Counted from the stretch's first letter, positions 35,808-47,973 are shown. The stretch: 64,000 nt of DNA from Staphylococcus canis (GCF_016238445.1 NZ_JABANU010000001.1:62001-126000); one strand, 5' to 3'. Numbers and translations: made by a program. Notes: generated by a model from the letters alone, not told the origin.

Positions 35808-38657
35808 ATGAAAGAACCATCTATTGTGGTAAAAGGGGCACGTGCCCATAATTTAAAAAATGTTGACATTGAATTACCAAAAAATAAGTTAATAGTTATG
35901 ACAGGATTATCAGGTTCTGGAAAGTCATCTCTTGCATTTGATACGATTTATGCGGAAGGACAACGCAGATATGTTGAGTCTTTAAGTGCTTATGCTAGAC
36001 AATTTTTAGGACAAATGGACAAACCTGATGTTGATACGATAGAAGGACTTTCACCAGCAATCTCTATTGATCAAAAAACAACAAGTAAAAATCCAAGGTC
36101 AACAGTGGCGACCGTGACAGAGATTTATGATTATATTCGTTTACTTTATGCACGTGTTGGCAAACCATTTTGTCCAAATCATGGGATTGAAATTCAATCA
36201 CAAACTGTACAGCAAATGTCAGATCGTATTATGCAGTTAGAAGAGCGTACGAAGGTTCAATTGCTAGCACCTGTTGTGTCACATCGAAAAGGAACACATG
36301 AAAAAACGTTAGATGATATTAATAAAAAAGGTTATGTACGTGTGCGTGTCGATGGAGACATCATGGATGTGACAGCCGTACCAGAGCTTGATAAAAATAA
36401 AAATCATACGATTGAAGTTGTAGTAGATCGTCTTGTGGTTAAACCAGGAATTGAAACAAGACTCGCAGATTCAATCGAAACGGTCTTAGCGCTTTCAGAT
36501 GGTCGATTACTTGTAGATGTCATTGATGGTGAGCCATTAGAGTTTTCTGAAAAACATGCTTGTCCAATTTGTGGTTTTTCAATAGGTGAATTAGAGCCGA
36601 GAATGTTTAGTTTCAATAGCCCGTTTGGCGCTTGTCCAACATGCGATGGGTTAGGACAAAAATTAACGGCAGATTTAGATTTAGTAGTACCAGATAAAAA
36701 TAAAACATTGAAAGAAGGCGCAATTGTGCCTTGGGAACCGACAAGCTCTGATTTTTATCCAACCCTTTTAAAACGTGTTTGTGAAGTATATAAAATTAAT
36801 ATGGACAAACCTTTTAAGCAACTAACAGATCGTCAAAAAAACATCATTTTATACGGATCTGGAGATAAAGAAATCACATTTACTTTTAAAGGTAAAAATG
36901 GACAGACTCGAAAACGTACGATGCCTTTTGAAGGTGTGATTCCTAATATAGAACGTCGTTTTCACGAATCACCGTCAGAATATGTACGTGAAATGATGCA
37001 AAAATATATGGCAGAGCAACCATGTGAAACGTGTCATGGGAAACGTTTAAGTCGTGAAGCTTTATCGGTATATGTTGGGAGCCAAAATATTGGTGAAGTA
37101 GTGGAGAAATCAATACATGAAGCGTTGGATTATTTCCAAAATCTAGAACTCTCAGAACAAGATGCAAAGATTGCTGAATTGATTTTACGTGAAATTATTG
37201 AGCGTCTAACATTTTTAAATAATGTTGGTTTAGACTATTTAACTTTAAATCGTTCATCTGGTACTTTATCTGGTGGAGAAGCACAACGTATTCGTCTTGC
37301 GACACAAATTGGGTCACGACTTTCAGGTGTTTTATATGTTTTAGATGAACCTTCTATTGGACTACATCAAAGAGATAATGATCGTTTAATAAGCACAATG
37401 AAAGAAATGCGAGACTTAGGTAATACGTTGATTGTTGTCGAGCACGATGAAGATACAATGATGGAGGCGGATTATCTTGTAGATGTTGGCCCTGGTGCTG
37501 GTGATCACGGTGGAGAAATTGTTGCGAATGGGACACCTAAACAAGTGATGCGTAAGAAAAAATCATTAACTGGACAATATTTAAGTGGGAAAAAGTTTAT
37601 CGAACTACCTGAGCAACGTCGTCCAGTTACAGATAGAAAAATAGCCATCAAAGGAGCAAGAAGCAATAATTTAAAAAATATAGATGTAGATATACCACTC
37701 TCAGTTCTTAACGTTGTAACGGGTGTATCAGGGTCAGGTAAAAGTTCACTTGTTAATGAAGTGTTATATAAAGCACTAGCTAAATCTATTAACAAGTCTA
37801 CAATTAAACCCGGAGATCATGATGCTATTGAAGGTATTGAAGAGATTGATAAAATTATAGACATTGATCAGTCACCAATTGGCCGCACACCACGTTCAAA
37901 TCCAGCCACATATACGGGTGTGTTTGATGATATTCGAGATGTTTTTGCTTCTACCAACGAAGCTAAAGTACGTGGATATCAAAAAGGACGTTTTAGCTTT
38001 AATGTTAAAGGTGGACGTTGTGAAGCATGTAAAGGTGACGGTATTATCAAAATTGAAATGCATTTCCTTCCAGATGTTTACGTCCCATGTGAAGTGTGCC
38101 ATGGTAAGCGATATAACCGTGAGACATTAGAAGTCACATATAAGGGTAAAAATATATCAGACATCCTTGAAATGACAGTTGAAGATGCAACAAACTTCTT
38201 TACCAACATTCCAAAAATCAAACGTAAACTTCAAACATTAGTTGATGTAGGACTTGGTTATATTACTCTTGGACAACCTGCAACAACACTTTCAGGTGGA
38301 GAGGCACAACGTGTGAAACTGGCGTCTGAATTACACAAGCGCTCAACAGGACGATCTATTTATATTTTAGATGAACCAACAACTGGTTTACATGTTGATG
38401 ATATTAATCGTTTACTAAAAGTGCTTAATAAACTTGTGGATAACGGCGATACGGTCGTCATTATAGAACATAATTTAGATGTTATTAAAACAGCTGACCA
38501 CCTGATTGATTTAGGCCCTGAAGGTGGAGAAGGTGGCGGTACTGTTATAGCGACTGGAACGCCTGAAGTTATTGCGCAAAACGAGGAATCTTATACAGGA
38601 CGTTACTTGAAATCGATTTTAGAACGAGATCGTAAACGAATGGAGGGCAATGCATGA
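35808..38657 (+). CDS. uvrA: Excinuclease ABC subunit A
   Basis: The 949-residue damage-recognition ATPase with two ABC modules. The first Walker A is GLSGSGKSS (from residue 33) and the second is GVSGSGKSS; both signatures LSGGEAQR are present. Zinc fingers are the CPICGFS...CPTCDGLG pair and the CEACKGDG...CEVCHGKR pair. A GTG at 35799 would give three more residues but lies in the AAGGGTG ribosome-binding site; ATG 35808 has eight-base spacing. The stop overlaps the next gene in an ATGA. Confidence 0.98.
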   Translation: MKEPSIVVKGARAHNLKNVDIELPKNKLIVMTGLSGSGKSSLAFDTIYAEGQRRYVESLSAYARQFLGQMDKPDVDTIEGLSPAISIDQKTTSKNPRSTVATVTEIYDYIRLLYARVGKPFCPNHGIEIQSQTVQQMSDRIMQLEERTKVQLLAPVVSHRKGTHEKTLDDINKKGYVRVRVDGDIMDVTAVPELDKNKNHTIEVVVDRLVVKPGIETRLADSIETVLALSDGRLLVDVIDGEPLEFSEKHACPICGFSIGELEPRMFSFNSPFGACPTCDGLGQKLTADLDLVVPDKNKTLKEGAIVPWEPTSSDFYPTLLKRVCEVYKINMDKPFKQLTDRQKNIILYGSGDKEITFTFKGKNGQTRKRTMPFEGVIPNIERRFHESPSEYVREMMQKYMAEQPCETCHGKRLSREALSVYVGSQNIGEVVEKSIHEALDYFQNLELSEQDAKIAELILREIIERLTFLNNVGLDYLTLNRSSGTLSGGEAQRIRLATQIGSRLSGVLYVLDEPSIGLHQRDNDRLISTMKEMRDLGNTLIVVEHDEDTMMEADYLVDVGPGAGDHGGEIVANGTPKQVMRKKKSLTGQYLSGKKFIELPEQRRPVTDRKIAIKGARSNNLKNIDVDIPLSVLNVVTGVSGSGKSSLVNEVLYKALAKSINKSTIKPGDHDAIEGIEEIDKIIDIDQSPIGRTPRSNPATYTGVFDDIRDVFASTNEAKVRGYQKGRFSFNVKGGRCEACKGDGIIKIEMHFLPDVYVPCEVCHGKRYNRETLEVTYKGKNISDILEMTVEDATNFFTNIPKIKRKLQTLVDVGLGYITLGQPATTLSGGEAQRVKLASELHKRSTGRSIYILDEPTTGLHVDDINRLLKVLNKLVDNGDTVVIIEHNLDVIKTADHLIDLGPEGGEGGGTVIATGTPEVIAQNEESYTGRYLKSILERDRKRMEGNA

Positions 38658-38995
38658 ATAATACAGGACGGATTAAAGTTTTAGAACTTTTAAAAGAAGA
38701 CAAAATTACTGTAGATGAAGCGATGACTTTATTAGATGCTATGTCATCAGAACAGACACAACATACTTCAAACGAGCAAGTACAAAATGAATCAGAGCAA
38801 CGCGAACATTCAGCTTCTGATGTTGAAGATTTTGTGTTTGATACGTTTCGAAATATGTCTGATACCTTACAAAAGGGATTAAATCAATGGAGTCGTAAAG
38901 GTATGTTCGAGGAACGTGGAAAGGTTGATCCATTTAAAGAAATAGAGAAGACAGTGAAAGAGATTAAAAATCAAATGAATCGAAACGATAAATAA
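38654..38995 (+). CDS. SHOCT-like domain small protein coupled to uvrA
   Basis: A 113-residue acidic, hydrophilic protein. The N terminus [20 protein letters not shown] has the SHOCT-like pattern (short helical repeat ILxLLxEGKITxEEAxxLL) often found at the start of bacterial regulatory or membrane-associated proteins. The middle is Gln/Glu/Ser-rich and probably disordered (30-58), and the end is helical and charged. It overlaps uvrA by four bases, so it is made with UvrA and probably under LexA control. Function unknown. A role in the SOS response or in modulating UvrA is a guess from position. Confidence 0.7.
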   Translation: MNNTGRIKVLELLKEDKITVDEAMTLLDAMSSEQTQHTSNEQVQNESEQREHSASDVEDFVFDTFRNMSDTLQKGLNQWSRKGMFEERGKVDPFKEIEKTVKEIKNQMNRNDK

Positions 38996-39063
38996 AAGCA
39001 TCGGAATTGAGCTGTAAACAAGATAAGTAGCGGGGTTAGAAAAGTTTAAGTAGCGGTATAATT

Positions 39064-39093
39064 AGCGCGAAAGGATCTAACCTCGCGCTTTTT
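39064..39093 (+). terminator. uvr operon terminator
   Basis: AGCGCG (39064-39069) and AGG pair with CCT and CGCGCT (39081-39089), followed by TTTTTAT. The 3' arm can pair alternatively with GCGGGGTTAGA at 39030-39040. Confidence 0.75.
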
Positions 39094-39241
39094 ATATGTT
39101 TTGAGAGTGTTACCGAATTTGTTCGTCGTGTATAATATAGGACATAATCGATTTTATCTAAAAGGTTCATTTGGATAAAATGAGTTGCATGCTATGATTT
39201 GGTTGAATGTGACAGATGAGAATAGATATTGAGGTGACAAT

Positions 39242-40174
39242 ATGTTAACAACAAAAGATTTAATTGAACGATTTAATTTTGAAGTAGTGTCAGGACATCA
39301 AGGCTTAAATCGTCCAATACGTAACACTGATATTTCAAGACCTGGTTTAGAAATGGCTGGCTACTTTTCACACTACGCTTCTGATCGTATACAATTACTT
39401 GGGACAACAGAACTCTCTTTTTATAATTTACTACCAGATGAAGAACGTCACGGTCGCATGCGTAAATTATGTCGACCAGACACACCAGCCATTATTATTA
39501 CACGAGGACATGAGGCACCTGAAGAGTTACTACAAGCATCAAAAGAATTAGATACCCCAATTATTTCAGTGAAAGAAGCAACGACACGTGTGATGGGGCG
39601 ATTAACGACTTATTTAGAGCATGAATTAGCAAAATCAACGTCTCTTCATGGCGTACTAGTAGACGTTTATGGTGTCGGTGTACTGATTACTGGAGACTCT
39701 GGAATCGGGAAAAGTGAAACAGCTTTAGAGCTTGTAAAAAGAGGACATCGTCTTGTTGCAGATGATAATGTTGAGATTAAAGAGATTACGAAAGATCAAC
39801 TTGTTGGAAAACCGCCTAAAATTATTGAACATTTATTAGAAATCCGAGGATTAGGTATTATTAATGTGATGACTTTATTTGGTGCCGGATCTATTCTTAC
39901 ACAAAAACGAATCCGCTTAAATATTAATCTCGAAACATGGCGTGAAGATAAGTTATATGACCGTGTTGGTTTATCGCAAGAAACATTAAAGATATTAGAT
40001 ACAGAGATTACTAAAAAAACGATACCGGTAAGACCAGGGCGAAATGTTGCGGTGATTATCGAAGTTGCAGCAATGAATTACCGACTAAATATAATGGGCA
40101 TTAATACTGCTGAAGAATTTAATGAACGTTTAAACGCTGAAATTATGAAAAATAGTAAAGGAGCTTCGTCATGA
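39242..40174 (+). CDS. hprK: HPr kinase/phosphorylase
   Basis: A 310-residue bifunctional enzyme that phosphorylates HPr on Ser46 at high fructose-1,6-bisphosphate and removes the phosphate when phosphate is high, the sensor for CcpA-dependent catabolite repression. Walker A GDSGIGKS is at 151-158, and His136 in [11 protein letters not shown] is conserved. The HPrK signature [12 protein letters not shown] follows. The N-terminal DRTGG-like domain spans about 1-130. TATAAT at 39131-39136 may be its promoter. lgt overlaps its end in an ATGA. Identity is firm. Confidence 0.97.
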   Translation: MLTTKDLIERFNFEVVSGHQGLNRPIRNTDISRPGLEMAGYFSHYASDRIQLLGTTELSFYNLLPDEERHGRMRKLCRPDTPAIIITRGHEAPEELLQASKELDTPIISVKEATTRVMGRLTTYLEHELAKSTSLHGVLVDVYGVGVLITGDSGIGKSETALELVKRGHRLVADDNVEIKEITKDQLVGKPPKIIEHLLEIRGLGIINVMTLFGAGSILTQKRIRLNINLETWREDKLYDRVGLSQETLKILDTEITKKTIPVRPGRNVAVIIEVAAMNYRLNIMGINTAEEFNERLNAEIMKNSKGASS

Positions 40175-41010
40175 ATCTAGGATATATCGATCCCGTCGCG
40201 TTTACGCTAGGTCCTATTCAGATTCGATGGTACGGTATCATCATTGCGACGGCAATTTTAATTGGGTATTGGATTGCTCAAAAAAGTGCACAACGTGTAG
40301 GCTTTAAAGAAGATGACCTCATCAATATGATTTTGATTAGTGTGGGTGTGGCTATTGTAACTGCGCGAATTTATTTTGTATTGTTTAACTTGGGATATTA
40401 CTTGCAACATCCTGTCGAAATTCCGATGATTTGGCTTGGTGGTATTGCAATACATGGTGGATTAATCGGCGCATTTGCTATGGGCATTTATTATGCGTAT
40501 ATCAAAAATTGGCACCCATTTCAGCTAGGCGATATTGTTGCTCCTAGTATTATTTTAGCGCAAGGCATTGGGCGTTGGGGTAATTTTATGAATCATGAGG
40601 CGCATGGAGGACCTGTCTCACGTTCTTTCCTTGAAGGCCTGCACTTACCTCAATTTATTATTGATAATATGTATATCAAGGGTGTCTACTATCATCCGAC
40701 ATTTTTGTATGAATCATTATGGGACATTTTAGGATTCATCATTTTAATTTCGATTCGTAAGCATCTTCGTATAGGAGAAACATTCTTTGGATATTTAATT
40801 TGGTATTCAATTGGACGCTTTTTTGTAGAAGGATTGCGCACAGATAGCTTGATGTTAGCAGATACTATACGAATTGCTCAATTAATGTCTATTTTGCTTA
40901 TCATTTTAGGAATAGTCATGATCGTATGGCGACGTACGAAATATAATATACCGCGATACCGTCAAGTAAATGTCTTAACGTGGCCTGAGAAAAGAAAGGA
41001 TCGACGTTAA
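40171..41010 (+). CDS. lgt: Prolipoprotein diacylglyceryl transferase
   Basis: A 279-residue integral membrane enzyme with seven hydrophobic segments that moves diacylglycerol from phosphatidylglycerol to the lipobox cysteine of prolipoproteins, the first step of lipoprotein maturation. The family signature [14 protein letters not shown] and the essential IHGGLIGA segment are present. It overlaps hprK by four bases and is followed directly by the yvoF gene, the gene order known from Bacillus (hprK-lgt-yvoF) but without ppaX between. Confidence 0.97.
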   Translation: MNLGYIDPVAFTLGPIQIRWYGIIIATAILIGYWIAQKSAQRVGFKEDDLINMILISVGVAIVTARIYFVLFNLGYYLQHPVEIPMIWLGGIAIHGGLIGAFAMGIYYAYIKNWHPFQLGDIVAPSIILAQGIGRWGNFMNHEAHGGPVSRSFLEGLHLPQFIIDNMYIKGVYYHPTFLYESLWDILGFIILISIRKHLRIGETFFGYLIWYSIGRFFVEGLRTDSLMLADTIRIAQLMSILLIILGIVMIVWRRTKYNIPRYRQVNVLTWPEKRKDRR

Positions 41011-41496
41011 ATGAAGAGAAGATTACAATCGTTACCAGCTGTAGGGTTTAATACACTTTGGCACATGTATCGTTACATACGATTTAGCAAAATTTTAAAA
41101 AATACAATTGTCATTGAAATTTCACGATTCATCCCTTTTGTACGTTTAAAAAGATGGGTTTATCGTCGATGTCTTAATATGACAATTGGTGAACATACAG
41201 CTTTTGCGTATAAAGCGTTACCAGATTTACTATATCCAGAAAAAATAACCATTGGCAAAAATGTGATTGTTGGTTATAATGCAACAATACTCACACATGA
41301 ATATTTAACACAATCTTTTCGTACAGGTGAGGTTGTAATAGGAGACGATACAATGATAGGTGCCAATGTGACAATATTACCAGGAGTGCACATTGGCCAT
41401 CATGTACAAGTTGGGGCAGGATGTGTAGTCTCAAAGGACATTCCTGACTATGCTACTGCTTATGGGAATCCTGTACAAATTTATACAAAAGATTAA
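41011..41496 (+). CDS. Hexapeptide-repeat acyltransferase (YvoF-like)
   Basis: A 161-residue left-handed beta-helix transferase. The isoleucine-rich hexapeptide repeats run from about 70 to 150 (ITIGKNVIVGYNATILTHEY, then VVIGDDTMIGANVTILPGVHIG), ending in CVVSKDIPDYATAYGNP. Such enzymes transfer acetyl or other acyl groups. In Bacillus the equivalent yvoF sits in the same operon without known substrate. The start immediately follows the lgt stop. Acetylation of a sugar or envelope component is plausible but not shown. Confidence 0.82.
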   Translation: MKRRLQSLPAVGFNTLWHMYRYIRFSKILKNTIVIEISRFIPFVRLKRWVYRRCLNMTIGEHTAFAYKALPDLLYPEKITIGKNVIVGYNATILTHEYLTQSFRTGEVVIGDDTMIGANVTILPGVHIGHHVQVGAGCVVSKDIPDYATAYGNPVQIYTKD

Positions 41497-41513
41497 GAAA
41501 TGAGGTGACAAGG

Positions 41514-42950
41514 ATGACACAACTTGAAAATGTAATTCGACTTCATTCGGATGTTTCAATTTATGAACGCTTAGCTAAGCAAAATTTTAATCAACAAAAG
41601 TATGCTAAAGCTAAACAGTATTATGATAAAGTGTTAGAATTGTCACCGGAAAACTTTGATGCTAAACACCATATTGCTCAATCATATGCAAAACTCGGGC
41701 AACCACAACGAGCAGAAGCGATATACTTTGAAATGATTAGTCAAAATGAAAATCTAGAAGTTGCTTATTATGAATTAAGCCAACTCAATATCGATTTAAA
41801 TGAACCAAATAAAGCATATTTGTTTGGATTGAATTATGCATTTTTAACTCAAGATGAAGCATATAGAGATGAACTTGAAAGCATGTTTGAAGTGTCAATT
41901 CATAATGAGGACCAACTAGAATTAGAGAGTGGATTATTTGTTGTTCAAATTATCTTTCAACATTTGTTTGGACAAGGACGATTATTAGAAGCACGAGAAT
42001 ATATTTTAAGACAAGATGAAATCATTCAAGAACATAAAATTATTCGTAATTTACTTGCGATGTGTTATTTATATCTAAGTGAAAATAAAATCGCTAAATC
42101 TATGTTCGAAAGATTATTGAAAGAAGATAGTACAGATATTTACGCTTTATGCCATTATACGTTGTTGTTATATAATATGAATGAAACCGAATCATTCAAT
42201 CATTATGTAAAGTTACTGAATAAAGTAATACCAATGAGTGATGATGAATCCTTCAAGTTAGGGATTGTATTAAGTTACCTTAAACAATATGATTCTTCCC
42301 AACAATTACTTGTGCCATTGTATAAAAAGGGGAAATTTCAGACGGTACAATTATATCACGCATTAGCGTTTAATAGTTATTACCTAGGAAATAAGACGCA
42401 AAGTGAATATTTTTGGGAACGTTTAACTGAAATTTCAAAAGTACATCCAGGTACACCACCGTGGATTGTTGATGAAACTGTGGAGTATTTTAATCAGTAC
42501 GTTAAGCCTTTAATACAAAGTGATGATCAACATCGTCGTTTATATGGTTTATTTTTAATGCATCAAATCAATGCTATAGAAGTATTAATGACTAAAGAGA
42601 TTTGGAGTATTATTGACGAGATGGGTAATTATGAGAAGTTGTATTTATCCTATCTTACACAAGATTTACAACTAACAAAACTCGATTTTATTCATCAAGG
42701 TATGAAACGTTTGCAACGTAATAAAGTGACCCGACAGGAAACGACAGTATTCTTAAGTTGGATTAATTATGCTGAAAGTTTATTAGAGCATGAGGTGGAT
42801 GCACAACAAATAGATGCATACGTGGCAGCTGTAGTGTACCTCTATTTTAAAACGACGGTGAAAGATTATACAGAACAACAAATTGCAACGATGTTTTCTG
42901 TGACTGTTGATAAACTTAAGAGTGCCGTAGATACCCTATTGAGCATATGA
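41514..42950 (+). CDS. Tetratricopeptide-repeat protein
   Basis: A 478-residue soluble protein with TPR units in its first third, clearest at about 20-55 (AKQNFNQQKYAKAKQYYDKV, then LELSPENFDAKHHIAQSYAK). Later helical repeats are degenerate, and the C-terminal 120 residues are helical without a known motif. TPR proteins are scaffolds for protein contacts. The ATG at 41514 lies eight bases after GAGG; an in-frame GTG at 41505 sits within that site. It lies between yvoF and trxB as in other staphylococci. No function is assigned. Confidence 0.82.
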   Translation: MTQLENVIRLHSDVSIYERLAKQNFNQQKYAKAKQYYDKVLELSPENFDAKHHIAQSYAKLGQPQRAEAIYFEMISQNENLEVAYYELSQLNIDLNEPNKAYLFGLNYAFLTQDEAYRDELESMFEVSIHNEDQLELESGLFVVQIIFQHLFGQGRLLEAREYILRQDEIIQEHKIIRNLLAMCYLYLSENKIAKSMFERLLKEDSTDIYALCHYTLLLYNMNETESFNHYVKLLNKVIPMSDDESFKLGIVLSYLKQYDSSQQLLVPLYKKGKFQTVQLYHALAFNSYYLGNKTQSEYFWERLTEISKVHPGTPPWIVDETVEYFNQYVKPLIQSDDQHRRLYGLFLMHQINAIEVLMTKEIWSIIDEMGNYEKLYLSYLTQDLQLTKLDFIHQGMKRLQRNKVTRQETTVFLSWINYAESLLEHEVDAQQIDAYVAAVVYLYFKTTVKDYTEQQIATMFSVTVDKLKSAVDTLLSI

Positions 42951-42952
42951 GT

Positions 42953-42981
42953 TTGCGCGAGGTAATAAAATGGTATAAAAT
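42953..42981 (+). promoter_or_regulatory. Candidate internal promoter of trxB
   Basis: TTGCGC (42953-42958), 17 bases, TAAAAT (42976-42981), located right after the TPR gene stop and 33 bp before trxB. Confidence 0.4.
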
Positions 42982-42998
42982 GCGAATGATGATATTAA

Positions 42999-43946
<948 letters not shown>

Positions 43947-44043
43947 TATACAATCTTGCTTTTTTATAGTTTAAAAATGACTAAGATAACGTGTATTGAA
44001 AAGAAAAGTTTTACTAGATATAGGAAGCTCTAGCAACTTGAAT

Positions 44044-44094
44044 AGAGTGGTACGATGAAATTTTACAATAAAGATTTCTCGACCACTCTTTTTA
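44044..44094 (+). terminator. trxB terminator
   Basis: AGAGTGGT (44044-44051) pairs with ACCACTCT (44082-44089), with an inner GAAAT/ATTTC stem, and TTTTTAT follows. Confidence 0.82.
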
Positions 44095-44234
44095 TATACA
44101 TAAAAGATGACTATAGTATGTGCATAGTCTCACTAGGTTATGAACAATATCACTTGTAAATAAATGTGGAATTGCCTACTACTTAAGACGGTTTTCATGT
44201 ACACTAAAAGGGAATATATTGGATGGTGATAAAT

Positions 44235-45149
44235 ATGCAACATGAAGAAAAAAATGAAATTGTAAAAAGTGAATTATTAATCGTAACAGGTCTTTCAGGT
44301 TCTGGGAAATCATTAGTGATTCAAAATTTAGAGGATTTAGGTTATTTTTGTGTCGACAATTTACCGCCAATTTTATTACCTAAATTTGTAGAATTGATGG
44401 AGCAAGGCAATCCTTCGATGCAAAAAGTAGCAGTAGGTATCGATTTAAGAGGTCGTGAGTTTTTTAGATATTTAGTACGTGAAATTGATGCAATACAAAG
44501 TCGTAAAGATGTAATAGTAGATGTGCTGTTTATTGACGCTAAAACAAGTAAACTGATATCAAGATATAAAGAAACGAGAAGGAAACACCCCCTTCAAGAG
44601 CAATCTGACTTAACTTTAATTGATGCGATTAATGAAGAGCGTCAATTACTTTCGGAAATCCGTAGTTTAGCAAACTATACATTAGATACTACTGAATCTA
44701 CACCTAAAAAACTAAGAAAACGCGTGGAGGCTTATTTTAATAAGTCGAATAAATCAACATTTACAATCAATGTTTCGAGTTTTGGATTTAAACATGGTAT
44801 CCAAATAGATGCGGACCTTGTGTTTGACGTGCGATTTTTACCAAACCCTTATTACGTAGAAGAATTAAGACCCTTAACAGGGCTTGATGAGGATGTTTAT
44901 AAGTATGTGATGAAATGGAAAGAAACAAATACATTTTATGAAAAGTTATTAGACTTACTTTTATTCATGATTCCTGGTTACAAAAAAGAAGGAAAATCTC
45001 AACTTGTAATAGCGATTGGGTGTACAGGAGGACAACATCGTTCTGTTGCATTAGCCCAACGTTTAGCAGAAGAGTTAAAACAAACTTTTGATTATAATAT
45101 ATATGTACATCATAGAGATGCACATATTGAAAGTGGCGAGAAGAAATGA
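44235..45149 (+). CDS. rapZ: RapZ/YvcJ-family nucleotide-binding protein
   Basis: A 304-residue P-loop protein. Walker A GLSGSGKS is near the N terminus and is followed by [20 protein letters not shown]. The C-terminal domain carries [20 protein letters not shown], the small-molecule/RNA-binding region. In E. coli RapZ controls GlmZ sRNA decay; in Bacillus YvcJ affects competence and has GTPase activity. The ATG at 44235 lies eight bases after GG of GGATGG; an upstream in-frame ATG at 44223 overlaps that site. It overlaps yvcK by four bases. Confidence 0.94.
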   Translation: MQHEEKNEIVKSELLIVTGLSGSGKSLVIQNLEDLGYFCVDNLPPILLPKFVELMEQGNPSMQKVAVGIDLRGREFFRYLVREIDAIQSRKDVIVDVLFIDAKTSKLISRYKETRRKHPLQEQSDLTLIDAINEERQLLSEIRSLANYTLDTTESTPKKLRKRVEAYFNKSNKSTFTINVSSFGFKHGIQIDADLVFDVRFLPNPYYVEELRPLTGLDEDVYKYVMKWKETNTFYEKLLDLLLFMIPGYKKEGKSQLVIAIGCTGGQHRSVALAQRLAEELKQTFDYNIYVHHRDAHIESGEKK

Positions 45150-46141
45150 AACAACTTAAGTTGGTACTGATTGGTGGAGGTACCGGACTCTCTGTTTTAG
45201 CAAGAGGGTTGAAAAATTATCCAATTGAAATAACTGCAATCGTAACTGTTGCTGATGATGGAGGGAGTACTGGTAAAATCCGTAGCGAAATGGATATGCC
45301 TGCCCCCGGTGATGTTCGAAACGTTTTGGCAGCATTGAGTGATGTTGAGCCAACCCTAGAAGCACTGTTCCAATACCGATTTGATGAAGATAAAATTAGT
45401 GGACATTCATTAGGAAACTTACTTATTGCTGCAATGACACATATTACACATGATTTTGGTCATGCAGTTAAAGAATTAAGTAAAATCCTAAATATTAAAG
45501 GACGCGTGATTCCTTCAACGATTTCAAGTGTATCACTTAATGCCGAGATGGAAGACGGCGAGATTGTCTCAGGGGAATCTAACATTCCTATGAAACATAA
45601 GAAAATCAAACGTGTATTCTTAGAGCCTGAAGATGTTAAACCGATGGATGAAGCACTTGAAGCCTTACTTGAAGCAGATCTTATTGTGCTTGGCCCTGGA
45701 TCACTGTACACGAGTGTGATTTCTAATTTATGCGTACGGGGTATTGCGGATGCTATCGTCAAGAGTGAAGCGAAAAAATTATATGTATCAAATATTATGA
45801 CTCAACCTGGTGAAACAGATGATTATACAGTAACAGATCATGTCAATGCCATTCACCACCAACTAGGGCAGAATGTTATCAATTTTGTAATAGCGAATAA
45901 AGTTAGTTTTGATACGAATGTTTTAGAACGTTATCAAAAAGAGGGGGCCAAACCAGTTTATTGTAACATCGAAGAATTACATCGAGAGGGAGTAGAAGTG
46001 ATTACTGGAGAAGGATTGGCACTAATATCAGAAGATGATTATGTCCGCCATGATACAGAAATTTTAGCCAATATGATATATGAAATTGCATTACAAGAAG
46101 TAAGTACAATTCAATTTAATCCTAAAAAACATAAAAAGTGA
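45146..46141 (+). CDS. yvcK: YvcK/GlmR, regulator of cell-wall precursor flux
   Basis: A 331-residue CofD-like protein. It contains the N-terminal [14 protein letters not shown] loop, [24 protein letters not shown] and the [13 protein letters not shown] stretch. YvcK binds UDP-GlcNAc and adjusts carbon flow into peptidoglycan precursors during gluconeogenic growth. It starts inside the rapZ stop (ATGA), so it is coupled with rapZ and followed by whiA, a trio conserved across Firmicutes. Confidence 0.94.
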   Translation: MKQLKLVLIGGGTGLSVLARGLKNYPIEITAIVTVADDGGSTGKIRSEMDMPAPGDVRNVLAALSDVEPTLEALFQYRFDEDKISGHSLGNLLIAAMTHITHDFGHAVKELSKILNIKGRVIPSTISSVSLNAEMEDGEIVSGESNIPMKHKKIKRVFLEPEDVKPMDEALEALLEADLIVLGPGSLYTSVISNLCVRGIADAIVKSEAKKLYVSNIMTQPGETDDYTVTDHVNAIHHQLGQNVINFVIANKVSFDTNVLERYQKEGAKPVYCNIEELHREGVEVITGEGLALISEDDYVRHDTEILANMIYEIALQEVSTIQFNPKKHKK

Positions 46142-46178
46142 TTTAAGATTCAATGAATAAAGAAAGGAATCGATGAAA

Positions 46179-47123
46179 ATGAGCTTTGCATCTGACATGA
46201 AAAACGAGCTAACGCGAATTGAAACCGATAATGATAATGCCAAGGCAGAGCTCAGTGCATTGATACGTATGAACGGCGCACTTAGCTTATCCAACCAACA
46301 ATTTGTTATTAATATTCAAACTGAAAACGCAACAACAGCAAGACGTATATATTCATTAATCAAACGTGTATTTCGTGTAGAAGTTGAAATATTAGTACGT
46401 AAAAAAATGAAACTTAAGAAAAATAATATATATATATGTCGAGTAAAAAGTAAAACTAAAGAAATTTTAGATGAGCTAGGGATATTAAAAAATGGTATAT
46501 TTGCTCACGCTATTGATGAATCAATGGTAGATGATGATGAAATGAGACGTAGCTATTTAAGAGGAGCATTTTTAGCTGGAGGATCTGTCAATAATCCTGA
46601 AACCTCATCCTATCACTTGGAAATATTCTCATTATATGAGAGTCACTCTAAAGGACTTACGCAATTAATGAATAGCTATGGTTTAAATGCGAAAAATTTA
46701 GAACGTAAAAAGGGTTGGATTACGTATTTAAAAGAAGCAGAACGTATAGCAGAATTTTTAAGTCTTATAGGTGGATATCAAGCTTTATTAAAGTTTGAAG
46801 ATGTTAGAATTGTTAGAGACATGCGTAACTCAGTAAATCGTTTGGTCAATTGTGAGACAGCCAATTTAAATAAAACAGTTAGCGCTGCAATGAAACAAGT
46901 TGAAAATATCCAAATTATTGATGATGAAATTGGACTAGACCAATTACCTGATCGTTTGAGAGAGATTGCTAAATTAAGAATTGAGCATCAGGATGTATCT
47001 TTAAAGGAGCTTGGCGAAATGGTGAGTACGGGAGCGATATCAAAATCAGGCGTTAACCATCGATTACGAAAGCTTAATGAAATCGCAACCAAAATAAAAA
47101 ATGGTGAGCATTTTGAATTGTAA
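46179..47123 (+). CDS. whiA: WhiA, DNA-binding protein with LAGLIDADG-like domain
   Basis: A 314-residue protein with two degenerate LAGLIDADG homing-endonuclease-like repeats at the N terminus ([20 protein letters not shown] is the second) and a C-terminal helix-turn-helix (SLKELGEMV...[12 protein letters not shown]). It has lost nuclease residues and acts as a DNA-binding factor; in Bacillus it affects division and chromosome segregation. Two ATGs compete: 46173 and 46179. The second gives better alignment with AGAAAGGA and the usual family length, so I use it. Confidence 0.94.
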   Translation: MSFASDMKNELTRIETDNDNAKAELSALIRMNGALSLSNQQFVINIQTENATTARRIYSLIKRVFRVEVEILVRKKMKLKKNNIYICRVKSKTKEILDELGILKNGIFAHAIDESMVDDDEMRRSYLRGAFLAGGSVNNPETSSYHLEIFSLYESHSKGLTQLMNSYGLNAKNLERKKGWITYLKEAERIAEFLSLIGGYQALLKFEDVRIVRDMRNSVNRLVNCETANLNKTVSAAMKQVENIQIIDDEIGLDQLPDRLREIAKLRIEHQDVSLKELGEMVSTGAISKSGVNHRLRKLNEIATKIKNGEHFEL

Positions 47124-47126
47124 AAT

Positions 47127-47166
47127 AAAAAAACCTCAACAGCATACACTGTTGAGGCTATTTTTA
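47127..47166. terminator. Bidirectional terminator between whiA and clpP
   Basis: CCTCAACAG (47134-47142) and CTGTTGAGG (47149-47157) are perfect arms with a six-base loop, an A-run before and a T-run after. Confidence 0.9.
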
Positions 47167-47170
47167 TCAA

Positions 47171-47758
47171 TTAAGCTTGATCAGGTTCCATAACACCATC
47201 AATTAAACCGTATTCTTTAGCTTCTTCTGCAGTTAAGAAATTATCGCGGTCAGTATCTTTTTCAATTTTTTCAATAGGTTGACCTGTACGTTCTGATAAA
47301 ATTTTGTTTAATATTGCACGAGTTTTTAAGATGTGGTTTGCAGCAATTTCAATTTCAGTTGCTTGACCTTGCGCACCACCAAGTGGTTGGTGAATCATAA
47401 CTTCTGCATTTGGGAGTGCGAAACGTTTACCTTTAGTACCTGCTGCAAGTAAGAATGATCCCATTGATGCAGCCATACCAATACAGATAGTTTGTACATC
47501 TGGTTTAATGTGTTGAATCGTATCATAAATCGCAAAACCAGCTGTTACGCTTCCACCAGGAGAGTTAATATATAAATAAATATCTTTTTCAGCATCTTGT
47601 GCTTGTAAGAATAAAAGTTGTGAAACGATAGAGTTTGCTACGTTATCGTCAATAGCTGACCCTAACATAATAATACGGTCTTTTAATAAACGTGAATAAA
47701 TATCATATGCGCGTTCACCGCGGTTTGTTGTTTCAATAACTGTAGGAATTAAATTCAT
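47171..47758 (-). CDS. clpP: ATP-dependent Clp protease proteolytic subunit
   Basis: A 195-residue serine peptidase that forms the tetradecameric chamber used with ClpX or ClpC. The catalytic triad falls at canonical positions: Ser98 ([11 protein letters not shown]), His123 (VMIHQPLGG) and Asp172 (DTDRDNF). The start is the ATG at 47758, seven bases after GAGGAGGAAG; the open frame runs six codons further upstream but without its own site. A CtsR operator covers the promoter, so the gene is part of the heat-shock class III regulon. Confidence 0.98.
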   Translation of the reverse strand: MNLIPTVIETTNRGERAYDIYSRLLKDRIIMLGSAIDDNVANSIVSQLLFLQAQDAEKDIYLYINSPGGSVTAGFAIYDTIQHIKPDVQTICIGMAASMGSFLLAAGTKGKRFALPNAEVMIHQPLGGAQGQATEIEIAANHILKTRAILNKILSERTGQPIEKIEKDTDRDNFLTAEEAKEYGLIDGVMEPDQA

Positions 47759-47793
47759 TATAGACTTCCTCCTCAATAACTTTTGTTATGTTT

Positions 47794-47822
47794 ATTCTAA
47801 CTTAAAAGTCAAAAATGGTCAA
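47794..47822 (-). promoter_or_regulatory. clpP promoter
   Basis: On the minus strand TTGACC (plus 47817-47822), 17 bases, then TAGAAT (plus 47794-47799). Confidence 0.75.
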
Positions 47823-47823
47823 A
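47807..47823. promoter_or_regulatory. CtsR operator of clpP
   Basis: AGTCAAAAATGGTCAAA is a direct heptad repeat RGTCAAA-N3-RGTCAAA, the CtsR consensus. One heptad overlaps the -35 of the clpP promoter and the other lies in the spacer. Confidence 0.92.
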
Positions 47824-47853
47824 AAATAACGCTCAAAAATTTATTAAAGTACA

Positions 47854-47882
47854 TTGACCTTAAACTATTTAAACGCTAAAAT
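47854..47882 (+). promoter_or_regulatory. tRNA-Arg promoter
   Basis: TTGACC (47854-47859), 17 bases, TAAAAT (47877-47882). The start site would be about a dozen bases before the mature tRNA. Confidence 0.7.
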
Positions 47883-47901
47883 GAACATTAGTTTTATATT
47901 A

Positions 47902-47973
47902 CCCCTCGTAGTGTAATGGATAACACTTAAGATTCCGGTTCTTACAATAGAGGTTCGATTCCTCTCGAGGGGA
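47902..47973 (+). tRNA. tRNA-Arg (anticodon CCG)
   Basis: A complete cloverleaf: acceptor CCCCTCG/CGAGGGG with discriminator A, D stem GTGT/ACAC, anticodon stem TAAGA/TCTTA enclosing TTCCGGT (anticodon CCG at 47935-47937, reading CGG), variable loop of four bases, and T arm AGAGG/CCTCT around TTCGATT. CCA is not encoded. It stands alone, with no clear terminator behind it. Confidence 0.95.
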
